Source: Acetatifactor muris
GTDB lineage: Bacteria; Bacillota; Clostridia; Lachnospirales; Lachnospiraceae
Length of the DNA stretch: 44,824 nucleotides
Direction of reading: 5' to 3'
NCBI GenBank assembly: GCA_023663635.1
Contig: JAMPHD010000021.1
Location: 1-44,824, forward strand
The position numbers and the translations under genes are program-made. Shown one piece after another: positions 7,955 to 15,718 of this stretch. The first letter of the stretch is position 1. Every line of letters begins with the position of its first letter. Under the pieces are notes generated by a model. It was given only the letters and a program-made list of their open reading frames with translations, did not search any database and was not told where the DNA came from.

Positions 7955-9247
7955 TTGGTAAACAGACAGGAAGTTGCGGATAGGACGGATTTGCAGGAGA
8001 TCGCGCTCACCGATCTGATAGACGTGCAGGTGCTGCAGAAGATTCAGAACGGTTTCTCCAAGTTCACGGGCATGGCGGCGCTGACAACGGACGCGCAGGG
8101 CAATCCGGTGACGGAGGGCAGCGGGTTTACGGAGTTTTGTTTTAATCTGACAAGAACCACGGAGAAGGGACTTGCCAGATGCGCTGAATGCGACAGAAAA
8201 GGCGCGCTGCTCACGTTGGAACAGGGGGAGCCGGTGGTGTATGACTGCCATGCGGGTCTTCTGGATTTTGCTGCCCCCATTATGGTGGAGGGCACTTTTA
8301 TAGGCAGTTTTATCGGCGGTCAGATCTGTACCGCGCCTCTGAAGGAGTCGGATGTCAGAAGGACGGCGGCGGAGCTCGGCATCGATCAGGAGGCGTATAT
8401 AGAGGCGGCTGCCAAGGTGAATGTGATCGAGTATGAACAGGTGCAGCGGGCTGCGGAGTTTCTGTCGGAGATCGCGGAGGTGCTCTCCGAGATGGCCTAC
8501 AGCAGCTATATGGCGCTCAAACAGAGCAGGCAGTTGGAGAGAGTGACCCGTTCTCACAATCTTTTCATCGTGGACATGAACGCCAATATGAAACAGCATG
8601 TGCAGGACTGGATTGGGACGGCGAGGGGACTCAAGGACACCAAGCTGAGCGAGAAGGCCAATGAAATTTTGCACAGGCTCATGGACAAGGGCGAGGAGTT
8701 CATGGCCACCATAGACGATACGGTGGAGTTCTCCAAGATCGCGAGCGGCGAGATAGAATTGGATGAGAACGAGTACGACATCCGGGATATGATCAACAGT
8801 GTGAGGCGCAGTTTCTTGGACGCGGCCCGCGCGAAGGGCAATGAGATCACGGTGGAATTCAGCAGAGATCTGCCGGAGATCCTCCTGGGAGACGCGGGGC
8901 GCATCAATCAGATCGTGAGCAAATTTGTCCGCAATGCCGTGCTGTACACCAAGGACGGCCATATCGCCATCAGGGTTTCCGGCGTGAAGAAGTCCTATGC
9001 CACCAATCTCGTGATCCGGATCGAGGATACGGGCAGGGGCATGAATCCTGCGGAGCTGCAGCTGTTGCAGTCATATGCCCACAGGGATGCCTCCGAGAAT
9101 ACGGGGGATCGGATCGGCATCGCCGTGATACCCATGTTGGTGGATAAGATGTCGGGCTCGTTGGAGGTGGAGAGCAATTCGGACGAGGGAACGGTCATTG
9201 TGATCACGATCCCGCAGCTTGCGGTGCAGATGGGACGAGGTATGTAG
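7955..9247 (+). CDS. PocR-domain sensor with a His-less histidine-kinase core
   Basis: A 430-residue cytoplasmic protein. The TTG at 7955 is chosen because GAGAAGG lies 7 nt upstream and the promoter -10 ends at 7922. Residues about 18-170 are a PocR ligand-binding domain: LIDVQVLQKIQNGFSKFTGM, RCAECDRKGA, VVYDCHAGLLDFAAPI, GSFIGGQ. Next comes a HisKA-like helical pair. Where active kinases have M-S-H-E-[IL]-R, this protein has MNANMK, with Ala210 in the phospho-acceptor position. The HATPase domain keeps an N box (FVRNAVLYTKDG), a G1 box (EDTGRGM) and a modified G2 (DRIGIAV). It therefore probably binds a ligand and ATP without phosphorylating itself. It abuts the EAL gene with no gap and probably regulates it. 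Confidence 0.82.
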   Translation: MVNRQEVADRTDLQEIALTDLIDVQVLQKIQNGFSKFTGMAALTTDAQGNPVTEGSGFTEFCFNLTRTTEKGLARCAECDRKGALLTLEQGEPVVYDCHAGLLDFAAPIMVEGTFIGSFIGGQICTAPLKESDVRRTAAELGIDQEAYIEAAAKVNVIEYEQVQRAAEFLSEIAEVLSEMAYSSYMALKQSRQLERVTRSHNLFIVDMNANMKQHVQDWIGTARGLKDTKLSEKANEILHRLMDKGEEFMATIDDTVEFSKIASGEIELDENEYDIRDMINSVRRSFLDAARAKGNEITVEFSRDLPEILLGDAGRINQIVSKFVRNAVLYTKDGHIAIRVSGVKKSYATNLVIRIEDTGRGMNPAELQLLQSYAHRDASENTGDRIGIAVIPMLVDKMSGSLEVESNSDEGTVIVITIPQLAVQMGRGM

Positions 9248-10963
9248 ATGAGTTTTGATTATAAAGAATATTCCGAGGCAATAGATGAATTTCTGATCCG
9301 GATGGAGAGGGTCTCCGATTCCGCTCATCCCGATATGGCACAAACCCTGAAACGGCTCTGTGATTTTCTGCGGATCGCAAGGGTGGACGAGGTGCTGTAT
9401 GTAAATGATGACTCGGAGGAACCCCGGATGAAAGAGGAGGCGGATGGAGAGTCCGTCACACTCTACATACAGGACGGTTTTGACGAAGACCGAACCATGG
9501 TCTACAGCGAGACCGATGAGAATGATGATATGGTGCTCTATCAGATCTATCCCTTTGCGGGCGGGGAGGAGTGGAGTGAGCCGGAGCGCGAGCGGATCGC
9601 GGTGTTGGCCAAATCCCTCTTTGTCTACAACGGGCGCAAGCGTGTGATGAAACTGGCCAAACATCTGATCTTTCACGATCCGTATTTGGATATTTACAAT
9701 CTTCCCTATTTTGAAAAATACTGTGCGCAGAAGATCCGAGAGGGCTGCATCGGCGACTATGGCGCGGGTTATTTTAATCTCAAGAGATTCTCCATGATCA
9801 ATCAGCAGGTGGGACGCACCAGCGCCACGGAGATCATGGCGCAGTTTATCGAAGAGCTGAAGGAGCGCCTGGGCGAGGATGAGGTGATCTGCCGGGTCGG
9901 CGGGGACAATTTCGTGGTACTCTTTCGCAAGGAAAATCTGAATACCGTCATAGACCATCTCAAGGGGCGCGGGATCGTGTGTGACCCGGAGGAGGATGAC
10001 CGCGTGTTTGTCAGCGCGGTGGCAGGGTATTATATGATCCCGGAGACCACCACATTGCCCTCGGACATCACGGACAACGCGGGCATCGCTTTTAATCTGG
10101 CCAAGAATGTGAACAACGAGCCCTATATGATCTACAGCGACGAGTTGGCGGAGACCATTAAGGAAAATAAATTTATTGAGGATCTCTTCACGGAGGCGCT
10201 GCAGAACGGCGAGTTTGAGGTGTATTATCAGCCCAAGGTGGCGCTGAAGGATTATTCCCTGGCGGGGGCGGAGGCTCTCTGCAGATGGATTCATGACGGT
10301 ACGATGATGATGCCGGGCAAATTCATTCCCGTGTTCGAGCAGAGCAAGGCCGTGACGCTGTTGGATTTCTATATCTTGGAGCATGTGTGCAGGGATCTGC
10401 GCAGATGGATGTCCGCGGGCAAGAAAGTGGTGAAGGTCTCCGTCAATTTTTCCAGAAGACATCTGGGCAACAAGGATCTGGTGCTGCACATTCTGAGCGT
10501 GGTGGACCGCTACCAAATCCCCCACAAATATATCGAGATCGAGCTCACGGAGACCACCACGGATGTGGATTTTCAGGCTCTTCGCGAGATCGTCACCCAA
10601 CTGCAGAGCGCAGGGATCAATACCTCCGTGGACGATTTCGGAGTGGGCTACTCATCGCTGAATCTGATCAAGGAATTGCCTTGGAATGTGCTGAAGATCG
10701 ACAAGAGTTTCCTGGATCCCGTGGCGGCCGGGGACAAGGCGGGCATCATCATGCTGAGTCATGTCATCGCCATGGCGCAGGAGATGGGGCTTGAGTGCAT
10801 CGTGGAGGGTGTGGAGACGGCGGAGCAGGTCAAGTTCCTCAAACAGCACAACTGCTATCTGGCGCAGGGATACTTTTTTGACAGGCCTTTAAAAAAGGCC
10901 GAATTTGAGAGCCGAATGGAGGAACTGCAGACGGAGGAAACCCAACCGGGGGATGCGGATTGA
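9248..10963 (+). CDS. Cytoplasmic EAL phosphodiesterase with degenerate GGDEF domain
   Basis: A 571-residue protein whose ATG directly follows the stop of the PocR sensor; GAGG lies 7 nt upstream. Order: an uncharacterised N-terminal region (about 1-140), a degenerate GGDEF domain with GGDNF in RVGGDNFVVLF, then an EAL domain. The EAL domain appears complete: GAEALCRW, KVSVNFSR, EIELTET, SVDDFGVGYSSL, LKIDKSFL, CIVEGVETAEQ and AQGYFFDRP. It should therefore hydrolyse cyclic-di-GMP to pGpG, with the GGDEF remnant as a possible GTP-binding regulatory site. No membrane helix is present. Coupling to the PocR gene suggests that a small molecule controls cyclic-di-GMP turnover. Confidence 0.9.
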   Translation: MSFDYKEYSEAIDEFLIRMERVSDSAHPDMAQTLKRLCDFLRIARVDEVLYVNDDSEEPRMKEEADGESVTLYIQDGFDEDRTMVYSETDENDDMVLYQIYPFAGGEEWSEPERERIAVLAKSLFVYNGRKRVMKLAKHLIFHDPYLDIYNLPYFEKYCAQKIREGCIGDYGAGYFNLKRFSMINQQVGRTSATEIMAQFIEELKERLGEDEVICRVGGDNFVVLFRKENLNTVIDHLKGRGIVCDPEEDDRVFVSAVAGYYMIPETTTLPSDITDNAGIAFNLAKNVNNEPYMIYSDELAETIKENKFIEDLFTEALQNGEFEVYYQPKVALKDYSLAGAEALCRWIHDGTMMMPGKFIPVFEQSKAVTLLDFYILEHVCRDLRRWMSAGKKVVKVSVNFSRRHLGNKDLVLHILSVVDRYQIPHKYIEIELTETTTDVDFQALREIVTQLQSAGINTSVDDFGVGYSSLNLIKELPWNVLKIDKSFLDPVAAGDKAGIIMLSHVIAMAQEMGLECIVEGVETAEQVKFLKQHNCYLAQGYFFDRPLKKAEFESRMEELQTEETQPGDAD

Positions 10964-10982
10964 ACGGGAAACGAAATCGGCC

Positions 10983-11018
10983 GGAATGAAACGGTTGGAA
11001 TGAAACGGTTGGAATGGG
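10983..11018. repeat. 14-bp tandem direct repeat
   Basis: GGAATGAAACGGTT occurs at 10983-10996 and again at 10997-11010, followed by a partial third copy. It lies upstream of spoVAB; a TATACT follows at 11039-11044 without a good -35, so a sporulation sigma factor could read this promoter. Confidence 0.7.
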
Positions 11019-11102
11019 ATAAAATTCACAAAAGCGCATATACTGTCCCCTACAGTGATCGAGTCCGCGCGGGCGCGGCATCCGGATGAGGGGAGAAGAA
11101 AA

Positions 11103-11582
11103 TTGCGCAGTTTATTTTTGATGATCGTTGGTATAAGCTTTGGATCTTTGGCGGCAGCAGGCGTGTTCACCGTATTGGTGGCGGTGGGTCTGGTGCCGCG
11201 TTTTGCGGGCAAAATGCACACGGCGGACAGGGTGGTGCTGTACGAGGAGATGGTGATCTTCGGCACGATCCTGGGCAGCTTTGTCAGTATTTTTCCCGAG
11301 TATAGTCAGTTTGGTTCGTTTTTGCGGAGTCATTTCCCCGAATCGGCTTGGTGGTGGACGGCAGGAGGCAATGTGCTGCAGGGTGTCTTCGGACTTTTCG
11401 CGGGGATGTTCATCGGCTGCCTGGCGCTGGCCATTGCGGAGATGTTGGATTCCGTTCCCATCTTTGCCAGAAGGATCTCCTTTCGCCACGGTATCGGATT
11501 GGCGGTGGTGAGCATGGCGGCGGGTAAACTGTGCGGTTCACTGTTCTATTTTTGGCAGGAGCTGCACAGAGTCGTGGAGTGA
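11103..11582 (+). CDS. spoVAB: Stage V sporulation protein AB
   Basis: A 159-residue protein with about four to five membrane segments. The TTG at 11103 is preferred over a GTG at 11055 because GGGGAGAAG lies just upstream and SpoVAB proteins begin directly with a membrane helix. Recognisable stretches include GLVPRFAGKMHTADRVVLYE, GVFGLFAGMFIGCLALAIAE and MLDSVPIFARRISF. SpoVA proteins act in the inner forespore membrane, importing dipicolinic acid during sporulation and releasing it in germination. The gene is followed by spoVAA after 14 nt, the reverse of the Bacillus subtilis order. A forespore (sigma-G) promoter would be expected but I could not find a convincing one. Confidence 0.85.
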   Translation: MRSLFLMIVGISFGSLAAAGVFTVLVAVGLVPRFAGKMHTADRVVLYEEMVIFGTILGSFVSIFPEYSQFGSFLRSHFPESAWWWTAGGNVLQGVFGLFAGMFIGCLALAIAEMLDSVPIFARRISFRHGIGLAVVSMAAGKLCGSLFYFWQELHRVVE

Positions 11583-11596
11583 GAGGAGGAGACGGG

Positions 11597-12226
11597 ATGG
11601 CGAACGGTGTGACGGTGTATCTGAAATGTGACCGCAATGTGGAGGTGCAGAGCGACGAGGTCTTCCTAAAAGATCTGGGGGATGTGTACTGCTCGGACAA
11701 GAATGTGTTGGCGAAATGCAGGGCGCTGCGGGCATGGCATTTTGGGGAGCAGGATCCCAAGCGCTGTGTGTTGAGCAGTCTGGAACTGGTCAAACTCATG
11801 GAGGAGGCCTGTCCCGGCATCAGCGTGGATGTGGTGGGGGAGACGGATGTGCTTTTGGAGCGGGTGGATGTGAACCGCCACAAGGGCGCGGCGCAGTGGC
11901 TGAAGGCGGCATTGGTCTGTCTGGTGAGTTTCTTCGGCACGGCGTTCACCATCATGGCTTACCACAATGATGTGGGGATCAATGAGGTTTTCACGGAAGT
12001 TTACCGCATGGTGATGGCGAGGGAACCGTCCGGACTCAATGTGTTGGAGGTGTCTTACTCCATCGGACTGGCGGCGGGGATCATCGTGTTCTTCAATCAT
12101 GTCGGGGGTAGACGGCTGACCAAGGATCCCACGCCTCTGGAAGTGGCCATGCGCAATTATGAGCAGGACGTGGACAAGGCTCTGATCGAGACGGCCGGAA
12201 GAGAGGGACGGGAGAGGGAACCGTAA
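11597..12226 (+). CDS. spoVAA: Stage V sporulation protein AA
   Basis: A 209-residue protein, ATG at 11597 with GGAGG 7 nt upstream. The N-terminal half is soluble (VTVYLKCDRNVEVQSDEVFL, then DLGDVYC), followed by two membrane helices (about 100-118 and 150-172). The family-typical parts are YHNDVGINEVFTEVYRMV, SYSIGLAAGIIVFFNHVGG and KDPTPLEVAMRNYEQDVDKA. It belongs to the SpoVA dipicolinic-acid channel set, with spoVAB directly before it and spoVAC after the intervening EAL gene. The end of the gene is followed by a separate promoter for that EAL gene. Confidence 0.85.
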   Translation: MANGVTVYLKCDRNVEVQSDEVFLKDLGDVYCSDKNVLAKCRALRAWHFGEQDPKRCVLSSLELVKLMEEACPGISVDVVGETDVLLERVDVNRHKGAAQWLKAALVCLVSFFGTAFTIMAYHNDVGINEVFTEVYRMVMAREPSGLNVLEVSYSIGLAAGIIVFFNHVGGRRLTKDPTPLEVAMRNYEQDVDKALIETAGREGREREP

Positions 12227-12253
12227 AATATGACACAAAAGTATTTTAAACGC

Positions 12254-12281
12254 TTGCCAATTTTGACGGGAGTAGTATAAT
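12254..12281 (+). promoter_or_regulatory. Sigma-A promoter for the membrane EAL protein
   Basis: TTGCCA (12254-12259), a 16-nt spacer, perfect TATAAT (12276-12281). The EAL gene at 12324 can therefore be expressed in vegetative cells, independently of the spoVA genes around it. Confidence 0.7.
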
Positions 12282-12323
12282 AAATTATATGTAACAGGCG
12301 TTTTTCTAAAGGATTGGTACTAT

Positions 12324-14552
12324 ATGAACAAACTAAAGCGAAAATTATATCCCTTGTTGAGCATTGTGATCGGAATGGGCATGGTGTTGGTCGCGTTTAT
12401 CATCTGCTCTCTGAGCATCAGGCGGAATCTGCAGAATGAGATGGAACTGACACTGAAGGATGTGGCCGGCCAGAATGTTTTGGTGATCAACAACGAGATC
12501 CGTGTGCAGGGCAAACTCCTGCAGGGATTTGCCGCGGAGCTGCGGGAGCATCCGGAGCAGGAGGCGGAGATCCTCCGGGACATGGACACTTTTGTGGGCT
12601 CTTATGGCTTTAAGCGCATGGGGATCGCCCACGCGGACGGAGTCGCGTATACGACGGACAACCATACCGTCAGGATGGGAGACTATGTCTTCTTCCAAAA
12701 GTGTATGGAGGGCAAAATATGGCTCACTGCCGCGTTGGAGGATCGGGTGGACGGGGACGGCTCTCTTGTCAATGTCTTCAGTATACCCATATACGGTGAG
12801 GATGGGATGCAGACCACCGGCATGGTATTTGCGGTGTATCAAAATGAGTCGTTTCGCGATATGTTGGATGTGGATTTCTTTGAAGGCCGGGGATTTGGCT
12901 GTATCATCACATCGGAGGGAGAGGTGATCGCTCACTCTCAGAATTCTCCCCTTGAGAGCGAGAGCAATTTCTTTGAGTATCTGCTTGCGGACGGGGAGGG
13001 AAATGACGTTTCGGTCCGGCAGATGAAAGCGGATATACAGGTGGCGGCGGACGGCATCGGAACCTGCGGAGCCGTATACGAAAATGGAGATGAGTTCCTG
13101 TTTTACTATATGCCTCTCAATGAGAATCTCTACGACGCGCAGTGGTATATGCTGGCTTTTGTGCCGGAGGATGTGGTGACGCAGCGCATGGCTCCGGTGA
13201 TCAAGAATGTGCGGGCGCTGGCGATCTTTATGGTATTTGTGGCGGCGTTGGGGATCGGGCTGTATGTTTACATAGAAAAGAAACGCAAGGAGGAACTGGT
13301 GAACCTGGCCTATGTGGACCGACTGACCGGAGGATATAATTTTGCCAGTTTCAGGGAGAATTCCAAGCGCCGGAAGAATCTCAGCGGCTATGTGATCGCC
13401 ATGGACTTGGCGGAATTTAAGCTGATCAACAGCAGTTTCGGCGTACAGAAGGGCGATGAGACGCTGTTGGAGCTGTGGAAACTCCTGCTGCAGAACGTGT
13501 CGGATTCGGAGATGGCGGCCCGCGTGAACGCGGACCGGTTCGCCCTGTTCTGGCAGGAGGGCAGCAGGGAGGCGTTGGAGATACGTCTGGAGGAGCTGAT
13601 CACCGATATCAGTCTGCTCTCCGGGCAACTGAAGATACCGCCCATGTTCCCGGTGTTCGGCATCTATTATACGGATACGTTGGATGAGCCGGACAAGTAT
13701 TACGGTTATGCCGTACAGGCCAAGCATCTGGTGAAGGGCCGCAGGGATAAACACTATGCGTTCTACGATGAGATCGACTACAAACAGCTCGTGGAGAACA
13801 GGAAATTGGAGGATGATTTCCAGAAGGATCTCAAGCAGGAGCGCTTTGAGGTCTGGTATCAGCCCAAGTTTAGCGCTGCGGACGAGCAGATCATGGGAGC
13901 GGAGGCTTTGGTGCGTTGGCGCAGGGAGGACGGCAAACTCCTTCCGCCCGGCGTCTTTATCCCGCTGTTTGAGAAGAACGGGAATATTGCGGTGTTGGAT
14001 GAGTACATCTTCCGCAAGGTCTGCGAACAGCAGAAAAAGTGGTTGAACGAGGGGCGCAGGGTGCTGCCCGTGTCCGTCAATATTTCCCGTGTGAGCCTGT
14101 ATTTCGGTGATATCGTGGAGCGGTATGAAAATATCCTGCACGCTGCGGATCTGTCCGCCAAATATGTGCAGTTGGAGATCACGGAGAGCGCCGCCATCGA
14201 TCAGGCGGATATCGCGGAGCTGATCGAGCGTTTTCATCAGGCGGGATTTGTCCTGCTCATGGATGATTTCGGGAGCGGCTATTCCTCTCTGGCATCCTTA
14301 AACACCCTGAACTTCGACATTCTGAAATTGGACAAGAGCCTGATCGACTACATCGGCGATGAAAAGGGCGAGAAACTCCTCAAATATGTCACCAAACTGG
14401 GGCAGAGTCTGGGACTGCACATCACCGCGGAGGGCGTGGAGACGGAGAGCCAGTTGCTCTTTATGAGAAAACTGAAATGCAATGACATTCAGGGATATTA
14501 TTTTTCAAAGCCGCTGTGCCTTGCGGATTACGAGGATCTGATGTATATTTGA
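12324..14552 (+). CDS. Membrane sensor EAL phosphodiesterase with degenerate GGDEF
   Basis: A 742-residue protein. Residues about 8-32 form a membrane helix; about 33-290 is an extracytoplasmic, Cache-like sensing region; a second helix at about 293-313 leads into the cytoplasm. The GGDEF domain is degenerate (ARVNADRFALFW in place of GGDEF), so cyclase activity is unlikely. The EAL domain keeps its catalytic pattern: GAEALVRW, PVSVNISR, QLEITES, LMDDFGSGYSSL, LKLDKSLI, AEGVETE, QGYYFSKP. It should degrade cyclic-di-GMP in response to an external signal. It sits between spoVAA and spoVAC but has its own sigma-A promoter. AAAGGA lies 11 nt before the ATG. Confidence 0.9.
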   Translation: MNKLKRKLYPLLSIVIGMGMVLVAFIICSLSIRRNLQNEMELTLKDVAGQNVLVINNEIRVQGKLLQGFAAELREHPEQEAEILRDMDTFVGSYGFKRMGIAHADGVAYTTDNHTVRMGDYVFFQKCMEGKIWLTAALEDRVDGDGSLVNVFSIPIYGEDGMQTTGMVFAVYQNESFRDMLDVDFFEGRGFGCIITSEGEVIAHSQNSPLESESNFFEYLLADGEGNDVSVRQMKADIQVAADGIGTCGAVYENGDEFLFYYMPLNENLYDAQWYMLAFVPEDVVTQRMAPVIKNVRALAIFMVFVAALGIGLYVYIEKKRKEELVNLAYVDRLTGGYNFASFRENSKRRKNLSGYVIAMDLAEFKLINSSFGVQKGDETLLELWKLLLQNVSDSEMAARVNADRFALFWQEGSREALEIRLEELITDISLLSGQLKIPPMFPVFGIYYTDTLDEPDKYYGYAVQAKHLVKGRRDKHYAFYDEIDYKQLVENRKLEDDFQKDLKQERFEVWYQPKFSAADEQIMGAEALVRWRREDGKLLPPGVFIPLFEKNGNIAVLDEYIFRKVCEQQKKWLNEGRRVLPVSVNISRVSLYFGDIVERYENILHAADLSAKYVQLEITESAAIDQADIAELIERFHQAGFVLLMDDFGSGYSSLASLNTLNFDILKLDKSLIDYIGDEKGEKLLKYVTKLGQSLGLHITAEGVETESQLLFMRKLKCNDIQGYYFSKPLCLADYEDLMYI

Positions 14553-14615
14553 CGTCTTTTTGGAGATATTACTCCCGAGAGCAATGCAGACGGATTGGCA
14601 AAAGGGGAGTGTATC

Positions 14616-15080
14616 ATGGCGGATGTGAGCGAGAGACAGAAACAGGAATATAATGAATATGTGAAAGAGATCACACCCACCCACAATCTGTGGCTTCAGA
14701 TGCTGAAGGCATTCATTGTGGGTGGCGTTATCTGTTGTATCGGACAGTTTATATTGAATACGGCCCAAAACATGGGTCTGGACCAACAGACCGCGGGCAG
14801 TTGGTGCAGTCTGCTCCTGGTGTTGGCCAGCGCGCTGCTGACGGGATTCGGCATCTATCCCAAGATCGCCAAATGGGGCGGGGCGGGCGCTCTGGTGCCC
14901 ATCACGGGCTTTGCCAACAGCGTGGCCTCCTGCGCCGTGGAGTTCTCCGTGGAGGGGCAGGTGTTCGGCGTGGGCTCCAAGATTTTCACCATTGCGGGAC
15001 CGGTGATCCTGTACGGGATCTTCACCAGTTGGGTGTTGGGACTGGCGTATTGGATCGGGCAGTGCCTGGGAATTTGGTGA
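14616..15080 (+). CDS. spoVAC: Stage V sporulation protein AC
   Basis: A 154-residue membrane protein. The ATG at 14616 (MADVSERQKQEYNEYVKEI) has AGGGGAG 6 nt upstream; an in-frame start at 14595 is less likely. The diagnostic core is YPKIAKWGGAGALVPITGF, ANSVASCAVEF, EGQVFGVGSKIFTIAGPVIL. SpoVAC is the mechanosensitive-channel-like subunit of the SpoVA dipicolinic-acid complex in the forespore membrane. spoVAD and spoVAE, its usual downstream partners, do not follow; the next gene is ahpC, after a hairpin. The conserved Pro expected near ASPA is Cys here (ASCAVEF). Confidence 0.9.
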   Translation: MADVSERQKQEYNEYVKEITPTHNLWLQMLKAFIVGGVICCIGQFILNTAQNMGLDQQTAGSWCSLLLVLASALLTGFGIYPKIAKWGGAGALVPITGFANSVASCAVEFSVEGQVFGVGSKIFTIAGPVILYGIFTSWVLGLAYWIGQCLGIW

Positions 15081-15101
15081 GCGGGATTCTGTAATATTTT
15101 T

Positions 15102-15141
15102 CCTCCTCTCTGCGCATACTGGTGTGCGAGAGGAGGTTTTT
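15102..15141 (+). terminator. Terminator hairpin that also contains the ahpC ribosome site
   Basis: CCTCCTCTC (15102-15110) pairs with GAGAGGAGG (15128-15136). The inner helix is GCGCA with TGTGC, T15111 is bulged, and TTTTTAT follows. It terminates spoVAC transcripts. The same AGGAGG (15131-15136) is the Shine-Dalgarno of ahpC, 7 nt before its ATG, so folding hides the ribosome site in any read-through RNA. Confidence 0.75.
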
Positions 15142-15143
15142 AT

Positions 15144-15707
15144 ATGTCATTGATTGGAAGAGAAGTCAGAGATTTTACCGTGCAGGCCTTTCATCGGGAT
15201 GAGTTTCGCACGGTCACAAAGCAGGACGTATTGGGGAAGTGGGCGGTGTTCTTCTTTTATCCGGCGGATTTTACTTTCGTGTGTCCCACGGAGTTGGAGG
15301 ATCTGCAGAATCTGTATGAGGAGTTCAGAAAGAGAGACTGCGAGATCTATGCCGTGTCCACGGACTCACATTTTGTCCACAAGGCATGGAAGGATGTCTC
15401 CGAGCGCATCAGCAAGTTGGAGTATCCCATGCTGGCCGATCCCACTCACACGCTGAGTCTGGATTTTGAGGTGCTGATCGCGGAGGCGGGTCAGGCGGAG
15501 CGGGGCACTTTTGTGGTGAATCCGGAGGGCAGGATCGTGGCCTATGAGGTGAGCGCGGGCAATGTGGGACGAAACGCGGAGGAGCTTCTGCGAAAAGTGC
15601 AGGCGCTGCAGTTTGTGGCGGAACACGGGGACGAGGTCTGTCCCGCCAAATGGCAGCCCGGAGACGAAACCCTGCGTCCGGGATTGGACCTGGTGGGAAT
15701 TTTGTGA
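15144..15707 (+). CDS. ahpC: Peroxiredoxin AhpC (alkyl hydroperoxide reductase subunit C)
   Basis: A 187-residue typical 2-Cys peroxiredoxin. The peroxidatic Cys47 lies in FYPADFTFVCPTELEDL, and the resolving Cys166 in DEVCPAKWQPG near the C-terminus. The length matches bacterial AhpC. It reduces H2O2, organic peroxides and peroxynitrite, and is recycled by the flavoprotein encoded immediately downstream, as AhpF does for AhpC. The ribosome site AGGAGG is buried in the terminator-like hairpin upstream, suggesting post-transcriptional control or a promoter placed so that the hairpin is not fully transcribed. I found no clear promoter between spoVAC and ahpC. Confidence 0.95.
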   Translation: MSLIGREVRDFTVQAFHRDEFRTVTKQDVLGKWAVFFFYPADFTFVCPTELEDLQNLYEEFRKRDCEIYAVSTDSHFVHKAWKDVSERISKLEYPMLADPTHTLSLDFEVLIAEAGQAERGTFVVNPEGRIVAYEVSAGNVGRNAEELLRKVQALQFVAEHGDEVCPAKWQPGDETLRPGLDLVGIL

Positions 15708-15718
15708 GGAAAGGCGGG

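Noticed and set aside
11011..11044. Sigma-G promoter for spoVAB
   Set aside because: GAATG and CATATAC are present but 20 nt apart, longer than the 17-18 nt expected.
12345..14237. Minus-strand open frame of 630 codons
   Set aside because: Antisense of the membrane EAL gene, whose catalytic motifs are plainly on the plus strand.
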